Source of the DNA: Didymodactylos carnosus
Lineage: Eukaryota; Rotifera; Eurotatoria; Philodinida; Philodinidae
DNA: 32,327 nt
Assembly: GCA_905250885.1 (NCBI GenBank)
Contig: CAJNOQ010001385.1
Span: 1-32,327 of the forward strand
Reading direction: 5' to 3'
This document shows, piece by piece, positions 31,664-32,327 of the stretch. The number at the start of each line of letters is the position of its first letter. Position 1 is the first letter of the stretch. The notes under the pieces are model-generated. The model did not search any database. It worked only from the letters and a program-made list of their open reading frames with translations, and was not told the DNA's origin. Position numbers and translations under genes: made by a program.

Positions 31664-31730
31664 ACCCTGGGTGTGACATGGAATAATTAGATATTATGAC
31701 CCTGGGTGTGGAACGGTTAGATATTATGAC
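31664..31730 (+). repeat. Two-copy tandem repeat, ACCCTGGGTGTG...TTAGATATTATG
   Basis: Units start at 31664 and 31699 (period 35, second copy slightly shorter). Both run from ACCCTGGGTGTG to TTAGATATTATGA. Confidence 0.7.
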
Positions 31731-31865
31731 GCAATCACTCGAAAGATTTCTTTTTTTCACTTTTAGCGCCTACTAGTGAATATCCCGTGAATCTGCCTGA
31801 AGTGCACGATGTTTGGAATAAAACGAGACAAGAGGTTTAAATTTGATATGTAAAACCGGTGGGTA

Positions 31866-32119
31866 CTCTAGTCGACTCTCCCCCTGAAAGTCCACGGGGT
31901 CTCCCTGAAAAATGCATAATCTCCGGGGACTCCCTAGGAAGTCCCCCTCCAAGTCCCTAAAAATGTGTACTCCCAGGGAGTCCTTTGGGAGTCACCCTCA
32001 CGCTCCCCAGGGAGTCCCTAAAATGCATAATCCTCATTGACTCCCCGGGGAGTCCCTAGGGAGTCACCCTCATACTCCTCACCTAAAATGCATAATCCTC
32101 ATTGTCTCCCCACAGAGTC
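31866..32119. repeat. GC-rich AGTCCC minisatellite with interspersed AAATGCATAAT
   Basis: Blocks of GGGGACTCCC, GGGAGTCCC and CCTAGGGAGTC alternate with AAAATGCATAAT(CCTCATTG). The best-kept period is about 70 bp in the last two units. It contains a perfect 16-bp palindrome GACTCCCCGGGGAGTC at 32039-32054. The high GC contrasts strongly with the flanks. Confidence 0.75.
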
Positions 32120-32327
32120 GCTAGCGAATCTTGAATTTTGGTTAATCTTCAATAATTGCTAAGAAGAATGATTTATACATGATCACCAATGATTAGAAGG
32201 TGATGACTAATGATTAATTTTCTCACATTCGTGAAATTTATTTGCAAATGATTCGCTGATGATCACTATTGTGGGTAAAAAACAGAATGGATCCGAGTGT
32301 TTTTTGAGTAACATTTGGCAAGAAAGT
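32120..32327. other. Window end, no gene seen
   Basis: AT-rich DNA with repeated AATGATTA and TGATCAC words, and no coding frame. Confidence 0.4.

Overview
The window is AT-rich animal DNA. Protein genes are split by very short GT-AG introns, mostly 54-69 nt, and lie among relics of mobile DNA and small hairpin-forming repeats. The compact introns, FLYWCH-like fragment, ribonuclease-inhibitor-type LRR relic and polycystin architecture suggest a small invertebrate. A bdelloid rotifer is my best guess; that is inference, not proof.

Layout. Positions 3-140 hold the 3' end of an Asn/Ser/His-rich plus-strand gene. Near 487-564 is a retroelement-like 3' motif, and 600-902 is a FLYWCH-like fragment. 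From 16377 down to 2444 on the minus strand runs a large polycystin-1-like gene. I reconstruct 30 exons encoding about 2,890 residues: signal or anchor segment, LamG-like and WSC-like domains, PKD repeats, REJ region, GPS, first membrane helix, PLAT, and a polycystin channel ending in a short cytoplasmic tail. Exon phases agree throughout except for one extra base in an A run of exon 27. Its few long introns are swollen by insertions: a 1.05-kb TIR element flanked by TA, and a 260-bp foldback.

Positions 16.4-20.3 kb have no gene but hold degenerate AATTAGAATTC-type repeats and a run of perfect hairpins near 19.5 kb. At 23153-20607 (minus) is an unsplit 2.5-kb reading frame for a membrane-anchored protein with OTU-like and nuclease-like C-terminal motifs, followed by a short frame and a poly(A) signal. 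A plus-strand LRR relic lies at 23975-24593. The next 2.5 kb is gene-free, with a tRNA-like SINE relic and a TCTAAAAG minisatellite.

At 29617-27065 (minus) is an apparently intact three-exon XPD/ERCC2 helicase of 760 residues, with motif positions matching human XPD. Its upstream DNA is repeat-rich: about ten copies of ACTTTCGTCA in both orientations including a perfect palindrome, two tandem or dispersed duplications, and a GC-rich AGTCCC minisatellite.

The genes do not form an obvious functional unit. XPD is housekeeping (TFIIH), the polycystin is a surface receptor-channel, and the others look like lineage-specific or transferred genes and decayed copies.
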